Part shown: positions 52,946 through 63,357 of the stretch, piece after piece
Layout of the letters: every line of letters starts with the position of its first letter
How positions within the stretch are numbered: the first letter of the stretch is position 1
Origin: Cymbomonas tetramitiformis
Lineage: Eukaryota; Chlorophyta; Pyramimonadophyceae; Pyramimonadales; Pyramimonadaceae
NCBI GenBank assembly: GCA_001247695.2
Contig: LGRX02035494.1
Span: 1 to 64,000, forward strand
Direction: 5' to 3'
Length of the DNA: 64,000 nt
Translations under genes and position numbers: made by a program
Notes under the pieces: generated by a model
Databases searched by the model: none
What the model was told of the DNA's origin: nothing
The model's input: only the letters and a program-made list of their open reading frames with translations

Positions 52946-54811
52946 AAATTTTCTGGACGAATGATTTTAATATACCAAATTCCGAAACAAAATAACGACA
53001 GCGCAAAAATAGCCTAACAGCTTTCAGCGGTACATAGACAGTGAAAGAATTTCAAGGGTGCGCAAGCACTGGGCATTCATCTAGCAAGCAAGCGGGCATC
53101 ATGCACACACAAGCAGAGCACTAAAGGTTGATTTCGTTACAAGAAATGTGCAAATACGATTTTAAAAGAATGAGCCATGCATGGTGAATACAAAATAAGA
53201 AATGTCACAATAAGAAAGTTCAAGTACGATGTTAAATATCAGCGCCTTGAAAATAGCTGGACGCTAAAAAGCTAAATCAAATCAAACAGATTTCCCGGCA
53301 ACAACGAAGCATTTCGCCAGCGAGTGATAAGTATTTGAAATACCTGCACGATAAAAGCAGAAATATCAGCACCAATATAAAAAAATAAAACCACGTGCAC
53401 ACGCAACGAGAAACAGCACGCACGAGAAACATGCGTTCGAAAATAGTAAGCAAAAATCCTGCAGAATGACAGAGCAAAGTTAGTGAGAGCGCAGAGCGGT
53501 GGGATTTGAACCCACACTGCACATACTGTGCAGCTATCGCCCCCGTGAAGCATTTTCGAGAGATCCGGAATCCGCTGGTGACGTTGCTGGCAGCAGCAGA
53601 AATACACAGCAAGAAAGAAAACCTGCATAAAATACAAACGCGCTGCTTGAACGAAGGGTTGCAAAAGACACCGAAACCGCCGGGCTGTAATACAACCCGT
53701 CGGCCTACAAGAATTGCTCCGCGATGAGTACCTTTCGTTGAGAGCAGCGGTACAAGTACCGCCAGCAACGTTACTGCACAGCATGAATTATGGCAACCTG
53801 CAAAAAAAAACAGAGCGCTGCTCAGGAAGGAAGAATTCCTGTTGAGAATTGAACCCAAACCGTCAGGCGGGATGCAAAGAAGCCCGACGGCCTCCAATCA
53901 TCCATATATATATCACAGGAAACCAGAATGGGCTGCTGGTGAGATGCGGCTCATGTGAGAACATCGCAGGAACGCCCCCCCGCCGGGTTCCACGCATGCA
54001 CACGAAAACATGGTCAATATGAAATATCGACAAAGAAAAGTAGTGCGCAAAAATCATTAGTCAAACAAAAACACAAGCCGCTGAGACAGCAAACGATGGA
54101 ATCGCCGAAATGAGACTGGAACCGGCGAATGAGACTCAAATGAGACAGGGTATTTTTTTGCGGAATTTTGGTTCCAGGGGCCATATAGATGTGGTATCCA
54201 TGATAAAAAACGAACTTTGTTAAGAAATTTTGATTTACAGCCGAAAAACAGCCAAAAACACTCCACGAAGGCTGAAAAGTTGGGATATCTGAATTTTGTT
54301 TAAAAGACAAGATTATTGCGATACTCACATATTTTGAAGTTGAAAATATGATATAATAACAAGGTAAGTTGAAAATTTATGAAAAGACCATGCATACTCC
54401 TTGTTTAGAATGTTTATTGGGGTATTTTTGTGTCACGTGAAGCCGCGACACACTGAAAATAAGTGAAAATTGACTATAACACGGGATAACGGTGTTGTAG
54501 GCTCAAACTTATCTTAATAAAGAATGTTCAAAACAGAAGACATAAAAAAACTTCATAGGGCAATGCTCCACAGCTGCGGGATGGCTCATTTTTAGCCAGT
54601 TCAGCTGAAATGGCTTAGGGTTTGAAGCGGGAGTGCAAGTCATGCCTTGAACTGTGATGAATGATGAAAATGCAAAGTATCCCTACTGTTCACAAGTTTC
54701 AAATATGGTCAAGAACCAAAAAAACACCACCAACAATACGTGGGATTGAAGCATATTCGCAATTACTATTTACACGCACGAGCATTACTCAGGGTTTGAG
54801 TGCAGGCTAGC
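52946..54811. other. AT-rich intergenic stretch
   Basis: No protein-coding gene is supported. A 206-codon minus-strand frame (53897-53277) is hydrophobic, Cys/Phe-rich and unlike a real protein. A tRNA-like segment is listed separately. Confidence 0.4.
53488..53565 (-). ncRNA. tRNA-like segment (T-arm and B box), possibly SINE-derived
   Basis: On the minus strand GTGTGGGTTCAAATCCCACC forms a complete T stem-loop with the pol III B box GGTTCAAATCC. Upstream, GCTGCACAGTATGTGCAGT resembles an anticodon-type hairpin. I cannot pair a 7 bp acceptor stem or give an anticodon with confidence, so this is a tRNA relic or SINE head rather than an annotated tRNA. Confidence 0.35.
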
Positions 54812-57786
54812 CTAAGAGATGGGCGCTGGTACTTCCCCCATAAGAGCGCTGTACATCCGCACCACCGCCTGTGCATACAGTGCGTCGGCGGTGCTGCCCG
54901 ACTCCCCCTGGAAGGAAGCAAGGTCTTTAAGCTCCTCCAACCTGATGCTTGCCTCGAGGGCGGCGATTGTGCTCTGCTCCTTCAAAGCAATGACGAGCTT
55001 CTGTGCCTCTACCCCGGCCGCTCTTTGCCTGTCAGGTACCAGCCTTGGCTGTCCCACAGGCACTCCTGGTGTACCTTGGGCGTCCAACGCCACGGGCATC
55101 GGCTGCTGCGATGAGCCCTGAAGACCTCGGAGAGGGCCAGCTTGGCCTCCGGGCATCAAAGCCTGCGAAAGCCCCATTAGAGATGGTCAGTAGTGTGCCA
55201 GGTTTCGGAACTGCGAGGGACATATATATATATAAAAAACAATACAAAACTTTATATTCTAAAGAAGAAGGAAACCTTACCGAGATGAGCTGCATGGCGA
55301 TCTCCTGGGTGTACTTCTCGCTGTTCCTATGGTTTTCCCGTTCGATGGCCATCTGCTCCTTCAGATCCTGGACGGCTTTCTGTGACTGTTCGCTGATGGC
55401 GTTTTTGAACGTGTCCATCGTCTTGTTGGAAGCCTCGGAGAGTTGCTGCTGAGCAACGACGTGTTTGTCCGTCAGCTGCACCTGATGCTGCAGGTGCTTG
55501 TTCTCAATGGCATCTTGCCTTTGCAACAGCGCTGCTTGGAGCTCCTTGGCCTCCTGGTTGCGTTCGTCCTGGTCTTTGCGCAATTCCTGCTCCCGAAGCC
55601 TTGCTTGCTTCCCCTGCTCCTCCAAGGCCTTCTTACTCTCCAACTTCGACTCCTCCAGAGCCTTCTGAAGGCGCTCGTTTTCCTTGGCAAGGTTGGCAAC
55701 CTCAATCTGGGACTGGTCACGAGCACGTTTCGACTCTTCAAGGCTTTGTCTGTCGGCGTCGGAGTCGGTGTTCCTGGCAGCAGCGTTCCGCACGCTTTCG
55801 GACGTCAGCCTCAAGAACAGGTCCGCCATGTACTTCTTCATCTTGGCATCCTGTGAGCATGTGCAGGTTTGTCAGTCAACAGTCTGATCAAAACTTAATC
55901 AATACACCAAAATAGGGAAAAGGGGGCCATAATAAGTACCATGTCCTGGACCTTCTCCTTTTTGGAAAGAGGTCTGTCTCGCCGCTTTGGGAGGTCATCC
56001 TCTTCCTCAGACTGGCTTTCTTGAACGATGCTCTGAGAAGGCTCCTGCACTTCGTTTTGCACCCCAAAGGAACCGTGCAGTACTTCTTCAAGTTCCAACT
56101 CAGGCTCGTTGGTCTTTTCGCTGTCCGTAAGGTCCAGTTTCTGCCGTAAGGTCACCGGCGGCCGACAAGAGGAAGTCCGTTTCCTTTTGGTCTCTGCTGC
56201 TGGCTTTGGTGGCGATGACAGCTTTCGTTTCCTCGTGCCACTGCCCAAATCATCGCCAACAGCTTCGCTTGCACCCTTCCCCTTGGCCTCGCCAACAGCT
56301 CCGCTTGCACCCTTCCCCTTGGCCTCGCCAACAGCTCCACTTGCACCCTTCCCCTTGGCCTTGGAAACTGCTTTCCGATTCCCCTTCGGGTTCTTGCTAC
56401 CTTCACCTGCATGGTTGCCGGGTACTTTCTGCTTCGCGTAAGGAGTACTGTCCGAGAGCTGCAACGGTGCACCACTTGACATGACATATGCCGTCACCGT
56501 CCCCACCAAACGGAAGGTGAGCCCCGCTGAGAAGTTGGAGGAGGCGAGAGTCCAGTAGTTGGTGTCGCCAACCTTTGCCGCTGTCCTCGCCCCACCTGGC
56601 TGCTCCGAGCGCCTCTGCTCCTCGGCCGCGATCTTTTCCCAGGCAAAAGCCAATACCTGCTTAAAGCCTTGATACCTCTCGGCCTCCTCGGCTATTTCCC
56701 CATCGGCAAAGGGCAGCTTCGTGGGTAACGTTTTGAGGTCGCCGTCTGCATAATCGGGCAGGCGGATGTCGTGGGCGTAGACCTTGTTGCTCTGCAGCTG
56801 AAGAAACGGGTAGCTGTCGCAAAAGTGCTCCTCCCGCTTGAGCGTGACATGTCGGTTCTGAAGGAGAGGGGTTTGAAACATGACGTATTCGGCCGTGTTC
56901 TCTTCATGCTTCTCGCTCAACAAAGTGGCATGCCACTGACCCGAGCTGCCTTGGCTCAAGTTGGCGCAAACGAACCGGATTGTGGCGCCGTGTAGACCAA
57001 GACCAGCCTCCTGCCCAAGGTCCATCACTGTTTCTACTTGCATGCCCTGTACCAAGGGCATGCGATACGTAAGTTTCTTCTCCCGGGTGAACTGTGCCTC
57101 GAGGTAGACGTACACCTGTAGAAGCCACCAAGAGGGTGTGAAACCGCGGGTAGCGTTACATCCTGAATCCGCTGCCTCAAGGCTCGCATACGCTCCACCG
57201 GAGCTTTTCTCGGTACCCGCGGTCGAGGAGTTTTCCGCCAGGGGGTGTTGAGTGGGTTGACGGTCCACTGGGTCTCCTCTTCCTGACCATCATCCTCATC
57301 CAGTGCTGCCAGTACTGATGTCTCAGGGTTAGGGTTAGGGTTAGGGTTCGGGTTCGGGTTAGGGTTAGGGTTAGGGTCTGTGGGGTCAACGCGGGGCGTT
57401 TCGCCACGCTCGCGTTGTGGAGCCTGACGGCGATCACCAGTTCCAAGGGAGCGATCTACACTGAACATAACGGGAGGCTTGGAGCGCTCAGGCGACGAAG
57501 TGGGTGACCTTCGTGGCGACCGCTGATGGCGCCGGGACACCAAGTGATGTTCTCGCCGGCCCTGCTCAGTGGAAAGGTTCGCTGTGTAAACAGCGGTACT
57601 GGTCAACGAGGGTTCATCCCGTAGGGTTCTGGTTCTGTCGAGATGGCGTTGTCGCCTCTGATCGGCAGACCAGGTGAATCCGTACCCTCGAGCGGCCAGA
57701 GGGTTGGGGGGTGGCGGAGGCTCTTTCTGGATATTCCCCCGGTTGTGGGCGAAGGCTGTACTCCTTGCCCAGGGGCGGTTACCCAT
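54812..57786 (-). CDS. Four-exon coiled-coil protein, 907 residues, of the repeated multi-ORF unit
   Basis: Exons 57786-57160, 57115-55940, 55850-55281 and 55162-54812 join with every intron in phase 0 (introns 44, 89 and 118 bp, all GT-AG), giving a continuous product. Exon 1 is basic and Pro-rich and includes a PNPNPN run encoded by telomere-type repeats. Exon 2 starts with a folded part (VYVYLEAQFTREKKLTYRMP; FVCANLSQGSSGQWHATLLS) followed by three AKGKGASGAVGE repeats and a Lys/Arg-rich, nuclear-signal-like stretch (TRKRKLSS, ETKRKRTSS). Exon 3 is a long Glu/Gln/Lys coiled coil. Exon 4 has another short helical part and ends at TAG or TAA near 54812. No family recognised. It starts 39 bases after the gag-like ORF. 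Confidence 0.7.
57325..57378 (+). repeat. Interstitial telomere-type (TTAGGG)n tract inside an exon
   Basis: About eight GGGTTA or GGGTTC units on the plus strand (TTAGGG with TTCGGG variants). They are in frame with exon 1 of the minus-strand gene, where they encode a Pro-Asn repeat. Confidence 0.9.
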
Positions 57787-57824
57787 ACCGCCCTGTCGCC
57801 GGCGTCCCGCCGGCAGGAAGACAC

Positions 57825-60228
57825 TCAGTCCTCCTCCTCCGCAGATTGCTGACCCGAGGAGGACGCTGCGGCCGATTCCTCGTTCTGAAAATACTCCAGC
57901 GCTTCCGCTTCATCTTCCAAATCCTCCCATTCTGTCTCCAGCGCTGCGATATGAGATTCATTTGCAGCGCGGCGGCGTGCCAAACGAGCTGGGGCGTCAG
58001 CAATCCAGGCTCGTTTCTTGGCCTCGTCGGGACAGTTAGCCCATAAATGGGAGTCAGAGTTGCAGACGTAGCATCGGCGTGGCGGCCTGGTCAATCCCGC
58101 CGGGCTGGGCGGCACCCGGCACGGCGTGCTGCACCCTGAGGTCGGCGGGGTCGAGGTCAGTAGCATCTTCCTCCCCAGCGTCCTGCACGGCGTTAAGTCT
58201 GGAGGACGAGCGACCATTCCTCCAGGCAGGACTTCGGTTCGCAGGTGCAGAGACGGGAGAGGTTCGCGCTGCGGTCAGAGCTTCACTGCGCTCCAATTTG
58301 GTGGCCACAGTGATGATATGCTGCAGCGCGGTGGATCCGGGATGATTGCTTTCCCAATCCGCTGGACTTTGCAGATCCAACCGATCCTCAATAAGGCGAT
58401 CCATCACAGCTTGCTTCAGTCGCAGTCCAGACCAGAACTGATATAATAGCTGCTGTTGGCTGATGGCGTGGCAGTTGGGCATGGCGTCTGCCAATAACTG
58501 GACTACCTCGTGCCAGGATACCAGACGAGTGGCGAACAAACGCGCAGTCTCTTCTCGTCGCTGCGCCATGCGCATCACGGTCCCCGCTAGTCCTACCAGC
58601 GCGATGTCATCCAGTACGCTCCTGGCTACGTCGGCCAGGAAAGGCGCCAAAGTGGCGTAACGCCGGTTCCAGGCCTCCGAGTTCAACATTCCACCTTGCT
58701 TGAGAAAAGTTAGGGATCGCGGCTGTAGTTTGCGTTGAGCCACTTCCTTCAAGATCTCCGGCATGGTGATCATGGTTAGGTCTAGGCGATAAGCACTCAT
58801 GCGACCCAGGGCGAAGGTGACTACGCCCATTGACAGAAAATTGACCAGCGCTTCAGAAAAAGGTGGAAGCGCGGCAATATCTGCGTCAGTGGTGATTAGG
58901 TCAGCGGAGGAGGGGTACATAGGAATGTCTCTGATCAGCTTGAGCACATCAGCCACTGTCTTGGATTCTCGGTAGACATCACTTGGGGAAGCCGCTCCCA
59001 TAAGATCGTGGTGCCCTGGGAATTGAGAAAGGCGCTGGTCTACTGGCAGGAGTCCCGGGGCCGCTGGCAAGGAATTTCCAGGCGATCTGTACTCTGCTGC
59101 GCTGGGAACACCAGAGGGAAACCGGTTGACGCCCAGTCTAGCCGGTACTGTGGCGGGAGTTGGTTGGTTGCCAGCCGCCATTCCTCTAAACAAGTACGCC
59201 TCGGAAGATGAAAATGCTGCCCAAATTTGGAGTCCCAGGGGGTCAAATTCTGTCAACTCGGACTCTAAGGCATTTTCCGCGATGGTTACCCATGAGTACA
59301 AGGGCAGGCGTCTCTGCTGAGTTCCAGTACGGCTTTCCGCGCAACGCCGCGCTTCATCCACTTGCGTTTTCTCCACTTCCAGAGTGAAAGCGTCACTGTC
59401 CTCAATCTCAGTCAGGCGCACAGGAGTATGCACTGACCCATGCTGCGCCAGGTCTTGGATGTCCACTCCGATGTGCCGCATAGTCATCCAAATCCGATTG
59501 GTATCGGTTATGAAGTGACTGGCGCTTCCAGGCATGGTTGGCAGTCGGTAAGAGTATTGTGCCTCAGCGCCGTGGCTGACAGTAACTGCGGAGGAAGAGG
59601 ACAGGTGATTTCTCAACCAGAAGGAGGCTCCTTCTAAAGTCCATAGCAACACGTCTAGACGCCTGTGTCGTGGTTCACCATTGTCTGAAGGCGGGGGCGA
59701 GTTTCCTGGTGACGGTTGATCAGGCTCAGCGGAGTCAGAAGGCGATGAGCCGGTAGCCGGTGGATCTGGCTGAAATGGTGCCGGCGCCGGATGAGCCGGT
59801 GCCGGAGCCGGTTGAGCCGGTGCTGGAGCCGGTTGAGCCGGTGCGGGAACCGGTTGAGCCGGTGCTGGTACCAGCCAGGGACCTGATCCAGCTGCTGGCG
59901 CCGGTGCACCTGGTAAACCGCTCGCCCATCCTAAGGTGTGCTGGTAGGGCGTCATAGGTGGAGCGCCCACTGCTGGTAGAACCGAAGTCAGATGCGGATA
60001 GTGTTGGAGCACTTGCTGATGCAGATTTTGCATGTACTCTGATACCTCTAACATCATCTGATTCTGCATTAGGGATTGATGCTGAGAGTTCAGTGCGGGG
60101 ACAGAGGCATCTGAGGGCGTTCTGGCTGAGGCGGGGTCAGGGAAGAGTGCTCTGCGCTGTTCTGCCAGGCGCTGCTGGTTCTGTTCCCATCTCTGATGGC
60201 GCCTCTCCCGGCGAGAAAGCTGGTTCAC
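57825..60228 (-). CDS. Gag-like protein with C-terminal zinc knuckle; one frameshift near 58100
   Basis: 724 residues are open from ATG 60228 (MNQLSRRERRHQRWEQNQQR). The N-terminus is helical and basic. Then comes a PAPAQPAPAP low-complexity repeat (59750-59870) and a long globular part (RESKTVADVLKLIRD, ISQQQLLYQFWSGLRLKQAV) with the feel of a capsid domain. The frame ends at 58054. The -1/+1 frame continues from about 58217 to 57825 with the zinc knuckle CYVCNSDSHLWANC (C-x2-C-x4-H-x4-C) and an acidic tail. Programmed frameshifting or a single indel could join them. No protease, RT or integrase follows. The neighbour downstream starts 39 bases later. Confidence 0.65.
59750..59885 (-). repeat. 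18-24 bp tandem repeats encoding PAPAQP
   Basis: Units of GAGCCGGTGCTGGAGCCGGTT (plus strand) repeat about six times within the gag-like ORF, giving a Pro/Ala spacer. Seen directly. Confidence 0.8.
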
Positions 60229-60316
60229 TGAGTCTGAGTTCAGAGGTAAGTTTCTGACTGGAATTCTGCTGAGGACATCTGCTTGAGAAGGGGGTTCGAG
60301 GACTGTTAGGTTGCGG

Positions 60317-60547
60317 TTAAGATGCGGCTGGTAGGCTGCGAGTCCAACGCCACGCCTGAGTGCGAGGTCTGCGTAACTGACTGAGCTGACTGGCTGCTCC
60401 GTAGTTGTTGAGGTCAGAGGTCCGAAAGGTTGTTGAGGTCAGGTTGAGGTCAGGACCGAAAATGGTCACATGATTTATCATATCTTCATCCTCGTCAAAA
60501 CCATCTAACCAAAGCAAGACTCGCTGAACCTGCCGGGTCAGCGCCAT
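60317..60547 (-). CDS. Small ORF (76 residues), unrecognised
   Basis: Starts MALTRQVQRVLLWLDGFDED and has acidic and Thr-rich middle parts. It lies 89 bases upstream of the gag-like ORF on the same strand. No known domain. Confidence 0.35.
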   Translation of the reverse strand: MALTRQVQRVLLWLDGFDEDEDMINHVTIFGPDLNLTSTTFRTSDLNNYGAASQLSQLRRPRTQAWRWTRSLPAAS

Positions 60548-60635
60548 TTCTCAGGAAGTTCTTGAACGCGAAAATAAATGATTAAAACTTGCTACAACAC
60601 GTCTTAAGTAGGCATGGGAGCAAGGTATTTTTTTC

Positions 60636-61031
60636 CTAACGGCAATTGCACCACTTTCCGTCGTCATCAGGTTCCTGGTCAAAGCCTGTGCCCTGGTTAA
60701 TCAACTCCGGAATGAAATCTGTGGGAACCGCCATTGTTTTTGGGGTAAGTGCGCCAGGGTTGGCTTGCGTTGGAGTGTACGTATATTGCGCAGTAGTGGC
60801 AGGATACCGATGCGCATCCAACAGTTGAAAATACCATGTTTCCCGAGTCTCGCGGATAAACCTCCATTTAGCCTCAGAGGGGTCATGTGTAGGAATCAGC
60901 GCAGGATCGATGAACACTTCCTCGCGATATAAGAACCAATTCCAGGAATGGCACACACTGCATTTTTCGTATTCGATATACATACGTTCAAGCTCAACAA
61001 GTGCGTCTTCCATGAACTCAGGAGTATTCAT
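60636..61031 (-). CDS. Small ORF (131 residues) with Cys pairs, unrecognised
   Basis: Starts MNTPEFMEDALVELERMYIE, contains CSVCHSWNWFLY and ends CNCR. It is acidic and Trp/Tyr-rich. Protein-like composition and a clean ATG and stop favour real coding. A relation to the next ORF upstream is possible (both have CxxC and Trp/Tyr-rich stretches) but weak. Confidence 0.45.
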   Translation of the reverse strand: MNTPEFMEDALVELERMYIEYEKCSVCHSWNWFLYREEVFIDPALIPTHDPSEAKWRFIRETRETWYFQLLDAHRYPATTAQYTYTPTQANPGALTPKTMAVPTDFIPELINQGTGFDQEPDDDGKWCNCR

Positions 61032-61255
61032 GATGCTAGTATTTTACTGCGAAAATAAATGAATAAAAGACATGTAACATTACGTATATAGCAGTAAACT
61101 TCGAGGGACTTCCTTTCAACACGGTGTTGACAATCGTGTACGATTGTCAGAAGTGTCCAGAGGGTAGTTTTGGTATGCACGGCGTGAAAGTTATTGTTTT
61201 TCATACATGTAAGTATACGGTTTATTTCAGTACTGTCACGTGACATAAGTGTTAG

Positions 61256-61543
61256 CTACCAAGCATATGTCTCCTCATTGCACGCGCTAGCATCAATTAT
61301 GCGCGTTAGGGTGCAGATTCTGAACATACGCCCGCAACCTTCGCATCTCCTTTCATCTTCCTGCAGCAGATCGCTTTCCAGCTCTGTCAGGGCACCGTGC
61401 GTAGTTTCGCTGTAGCGGTGTCTATTTCGCCAGGCCCGCCACTCCAAATCTGAGTATCGGTGGTAGATCCACCCGCCCTCATACCAGTACACGAGATGCC
61501 TCACCCCGAACCTTTCGCTGGATCTACGGCCGTGGACGTACAT
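61256..61543 (-). CDS. Small ORF (95 residues) with CEGC motif, unrecognised
   Basis: Starts MYVHGRRSSERFGVRHLVYW, continues with Trp/Arg-rich helices (RYSDLEWRAWRNRHRY) and ends with a possible half zinc site CEGCGRMF. It begins 35 bases after the stop of the preceding 60-residue ORF. Confidence 0.4.
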   Translation of the reverse strand: MYVHGRRSSERFGVRHLVYWYEGGWIYHRYSDLEWRAWRNRHRYSETTHGALTELESDLLQEDERRCEGCGRMFRICTLTRIIDASACNEETYAW

Positions 61544-61577
61544 CGGCCAAAAACTCCACCAGTGATAGGTCCTGAGA

Positions 61578-61760
61578 TTAACTGCATGTTGCCCGAAGTC
61601 CTCCGACCCAGTCTTCTTCAGCTTGTTGCCGCGCTCGCCGCCACAAGCGGAGAATTAAACGGTCTTCAGGAACCCATTGGGCTTGTTGTAACTGGCAGTC
61701 GCGAAACGTAAAAGTATCGAAAGGCCATATCCAATACTGCAATATTCCAATACTGGGCAT
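61578..61760 (-). CDS. Small ORF (60 residues) conserved in the opposite-strand copy at 63884
   Basis: Starts MPSIGILQYWIWPFDTFTFR and continues QQAQWVPEDRLILRLW. Its first 39 codons are matched almost residue for residue by the plus-strand ORF starting 63884. It is the first ORF of the repeated unit. Function unknown. Confidence 0.5.
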   Translation of the reverse strand: MPSIGILQYWIWPFDTFTFRDCQLQQAQWVPEDRLILRLWRRARQQAEEDWVGGLRATCS

Positions 61761-61919
61761 AATGGTGAGGTAGTCTAAGGGGCGGGTTGTGGTTCTATGT
61801 GACGAACGCAGGTGTGATGAAATGACCTCCGGTTACAACTCCTCCAATATATATATCCAACATATATCCTAAAACCCTGAACCTTAGACGCCCCGATATG
61901 TCTATGTGCAGCACACCTG
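61651..61919 (-). repeat. Left arm of a head-to-head inverted repeat (unit start, minus copy)
   Basis: Read on the minus strand from CAGGTGTGCTGCACATAGAC (61919) through GTAACCGGAGGTC, CACCTGCGTTCGT and ATAGAACCACAACCCGC into the 60-residue ORF. It matches 63737-64000 on the plus strand with about 90 percent identity by eye and small indels. Confidence 0.9.
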
Positions 61920-62157
61920 ACACCAAGACTCACCTGCTTGACAATCGTATACCATTGTCAAGCAGGTGCACTAGGTCCGACACCCAGACTCACGTGTGAC
62001 AATCGTATACGGTTGTCAAGCTCTGTCGTTGGGTTCGTCTCTCTGACGCACGTTTGACACTCGCATGCGACTGGGTTATACCCCCTGAGTCCCTGGTTAG
62101 GGGGGGAGGGGGGAGTCAGTGTATATTCCTTAAGTATAATTTTTTTTTTAAATTTTC

Positions 62158-63357
62158 TTAAGTATGTGAAAACGCAGGCGTCGTCGCGGGCCGACGCGTT
62201 ACACTCCTTAAGTATGGGCTTAAGTATGGGAGCCCTGATTTGTGAAATCTTAGAATGTTAAGAATGTTTGGGCCCCCGGCCGTCCACGATTTGGGCCGTC
62301 CACATGTGGACGGCCCAAATCGTGGACGGCCGGGGCCCAAACGGTGGCCCGATACTAATCCCCGAGTTGGATGCATTGAGTGTGCCATGAGTTCGCCAGC
62401 AATGCTTTGGTGCGTGTCTTCTGACCTCCCCGCTGCCCCCACACCCCCTTGGTTAGGGCGCGGAGTCCAGGCGAGATTCTCACCCGGCTGCTGGCGCTTT
62501 CGCCAGTTGGCCACATCAGAGCGGGAGGGAAATTGACGAAGTCCTGGTTTCTGCTCATTCGCCTCATTCTGCATGTCCTGCTCACATGCTGCAATTTTGA
62601 CCTCGGTCATTTCGCGTACGGCGATCGGGTCGCGAGGTGGTCGGTCAGCCGGTAGAGGTTGTCCCACAGAGGCTGCTCCCGCGGACTCAGCCTGAAGCGC
62701 GTTCTCGCTGAATGGCGTGGGCAGCTGGCCGTGCGGGGAGGTCATCACCGTAGCTCCAGACCAAGTGTGTGGAGTCCTGTAGGAGTTCAAAGGACTTCGC
62801 AGTCTTGGAGCTGGAGGACTCATGTCGCGCGTCCGTGGTGGGCTCCTGCAGCGCGGCGGTGGCGGGGTCCGGTCTCGAGTCCGAGGCGGGCTTCGCTGGC
62901 GCGGAGCTGGAGGGCTCAGGTCGCGGCTTCCTGGCAATCGCAGGATGCCAGGGGAAGGAGAGGTCAAGTTGACATACCGCTGGGGAGTCGCCCTCATGTT
63001 TCGCCCTGCACCAGGGGTGTCAACAGTCAGCACCCTTGGTGACGCCGCTCTTGCATGACGCAGGGGCGGATTAGAACGACCATATCGCAAAAATGAGACA
63101 CGCGGGCGTAAATGAGAAAAAAATGAGAAAGCATTAAATTGTCTGCCAAATTGGTTTTTGGGGTTCTGAATGACAAATATTAGGGTTAATTTGAATAGTC
63201 CTTGAAGGAATTTCGAAAAATCTGGTTTTTGACTCTTCAAAGTAGCCACGCGAGTCACGCGGGCGGCAAGAAAACGGGAAAGGTGGAAGTATCGTGTAAG
63301 GTGTGGAAAGTTATGATTTTGCCTTATGTTTGTGAACGAAATGTTAGATTTTTGCAC
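62158..63357 (-). CDS. Pro/Arg/Ser-repeat ORF, probably including a real exon at about 62997-62486
   Basis: A 399-codon open frame. The part from M at 62997 has SPPAPRQRSPPRTRD repeats (RS-domain-like) followed by a charged helical segment (VREMTEVKIAACEQDMQNEA; DVANWRKRQQPGE). A donor-like GTGAGAATC follows the codons for RQQPG near 62486. The outer parts of the frame (above 63060 and below 62400) look non-coding. It lies between the two head-to-head unit copies. No family beyond low-complexity RS/PR type. Confidence 0.35.
   Translation of the reverse strand: MQKSNISFTNIRQNHNFPHLTRYFHLSRFLAARVTRVATLKSQKPDFSKFLQGLFKLTLIFVIQNPKNQFGRQFNAFSFFSHLRPRVSFLRYGRSNPPLRHARAASPRVLTVDTPGAGRNMRATPQRYVNLTSPSPGILRLPGSRDLSPPAPRQRSPPRTRDRTPPPPRCRSPPRTRDMSPPAPRLRSPLNSYRTPHTWSGATVMTSPHGQLPTPFSENALQAESAGAASVGQPLPADRPPRDPIAVREMTEVKIAACEQDMQNEANEQKPGLRQFPSRSDVANWRKRQQPGENLAWTPRPNQGGVGAAGRSEDTHQSIAGELMAHSMHPTRGLVSGHRLGPGRPRFGPSTCGRPKSWTAGGPNILNILRFHKSGLPYLSPYLRSVTRRPATTPAFSHT
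62266..62342. repeat. 77 bp near-perfect palindrome centred on CACATGTG
   Basis: GTTTGGGCCC..GGCCGTCCACGATTTGGGCCGTCCA on the left mirrors TGGACGGCCCAAATCGTGGA..GGCCCAAAC on the right, with a single extra C. The unit CGTCCACGATTTGGGC and its inverse appear in both arms. Confidence 0.92.

Larger units (their letters stand above)
61118..62075. repeat. Family of palindromes TTGACAATCGTATACGATTGTCAA
   Basis: Four copies: 61123-61150 (TTGACAATCGTGTACGATTG), 61937-61964 (CTTGACAATCGTATACCATT), 61996-62020 (TGACAATCGTATACGGTTGT) and a decayed one at 62053 (TTTGACACTCGCATGCGACT). Three of them lie within 120 bases just upstream of the minus-strand unit, preceded each time by a CACCCAGACTCACGTG-like phrase. 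They are operator-like in form. Confidence 0.8.

Noticed and set aside
53277..53897. 206-residue hydrophobic protein on the minus strand
   Set aside because: Composition is Cys/Phe/Leu-rich in a way typical of A/T-rich non-coding frames, with no domain and a competing frame of similar length.
57325..57378. Chromosome end
   Set aside because: The TTAGGG tract is only about 50 bases, is flanked by unique coding-like DNA on both sides and is in frame with an exon.
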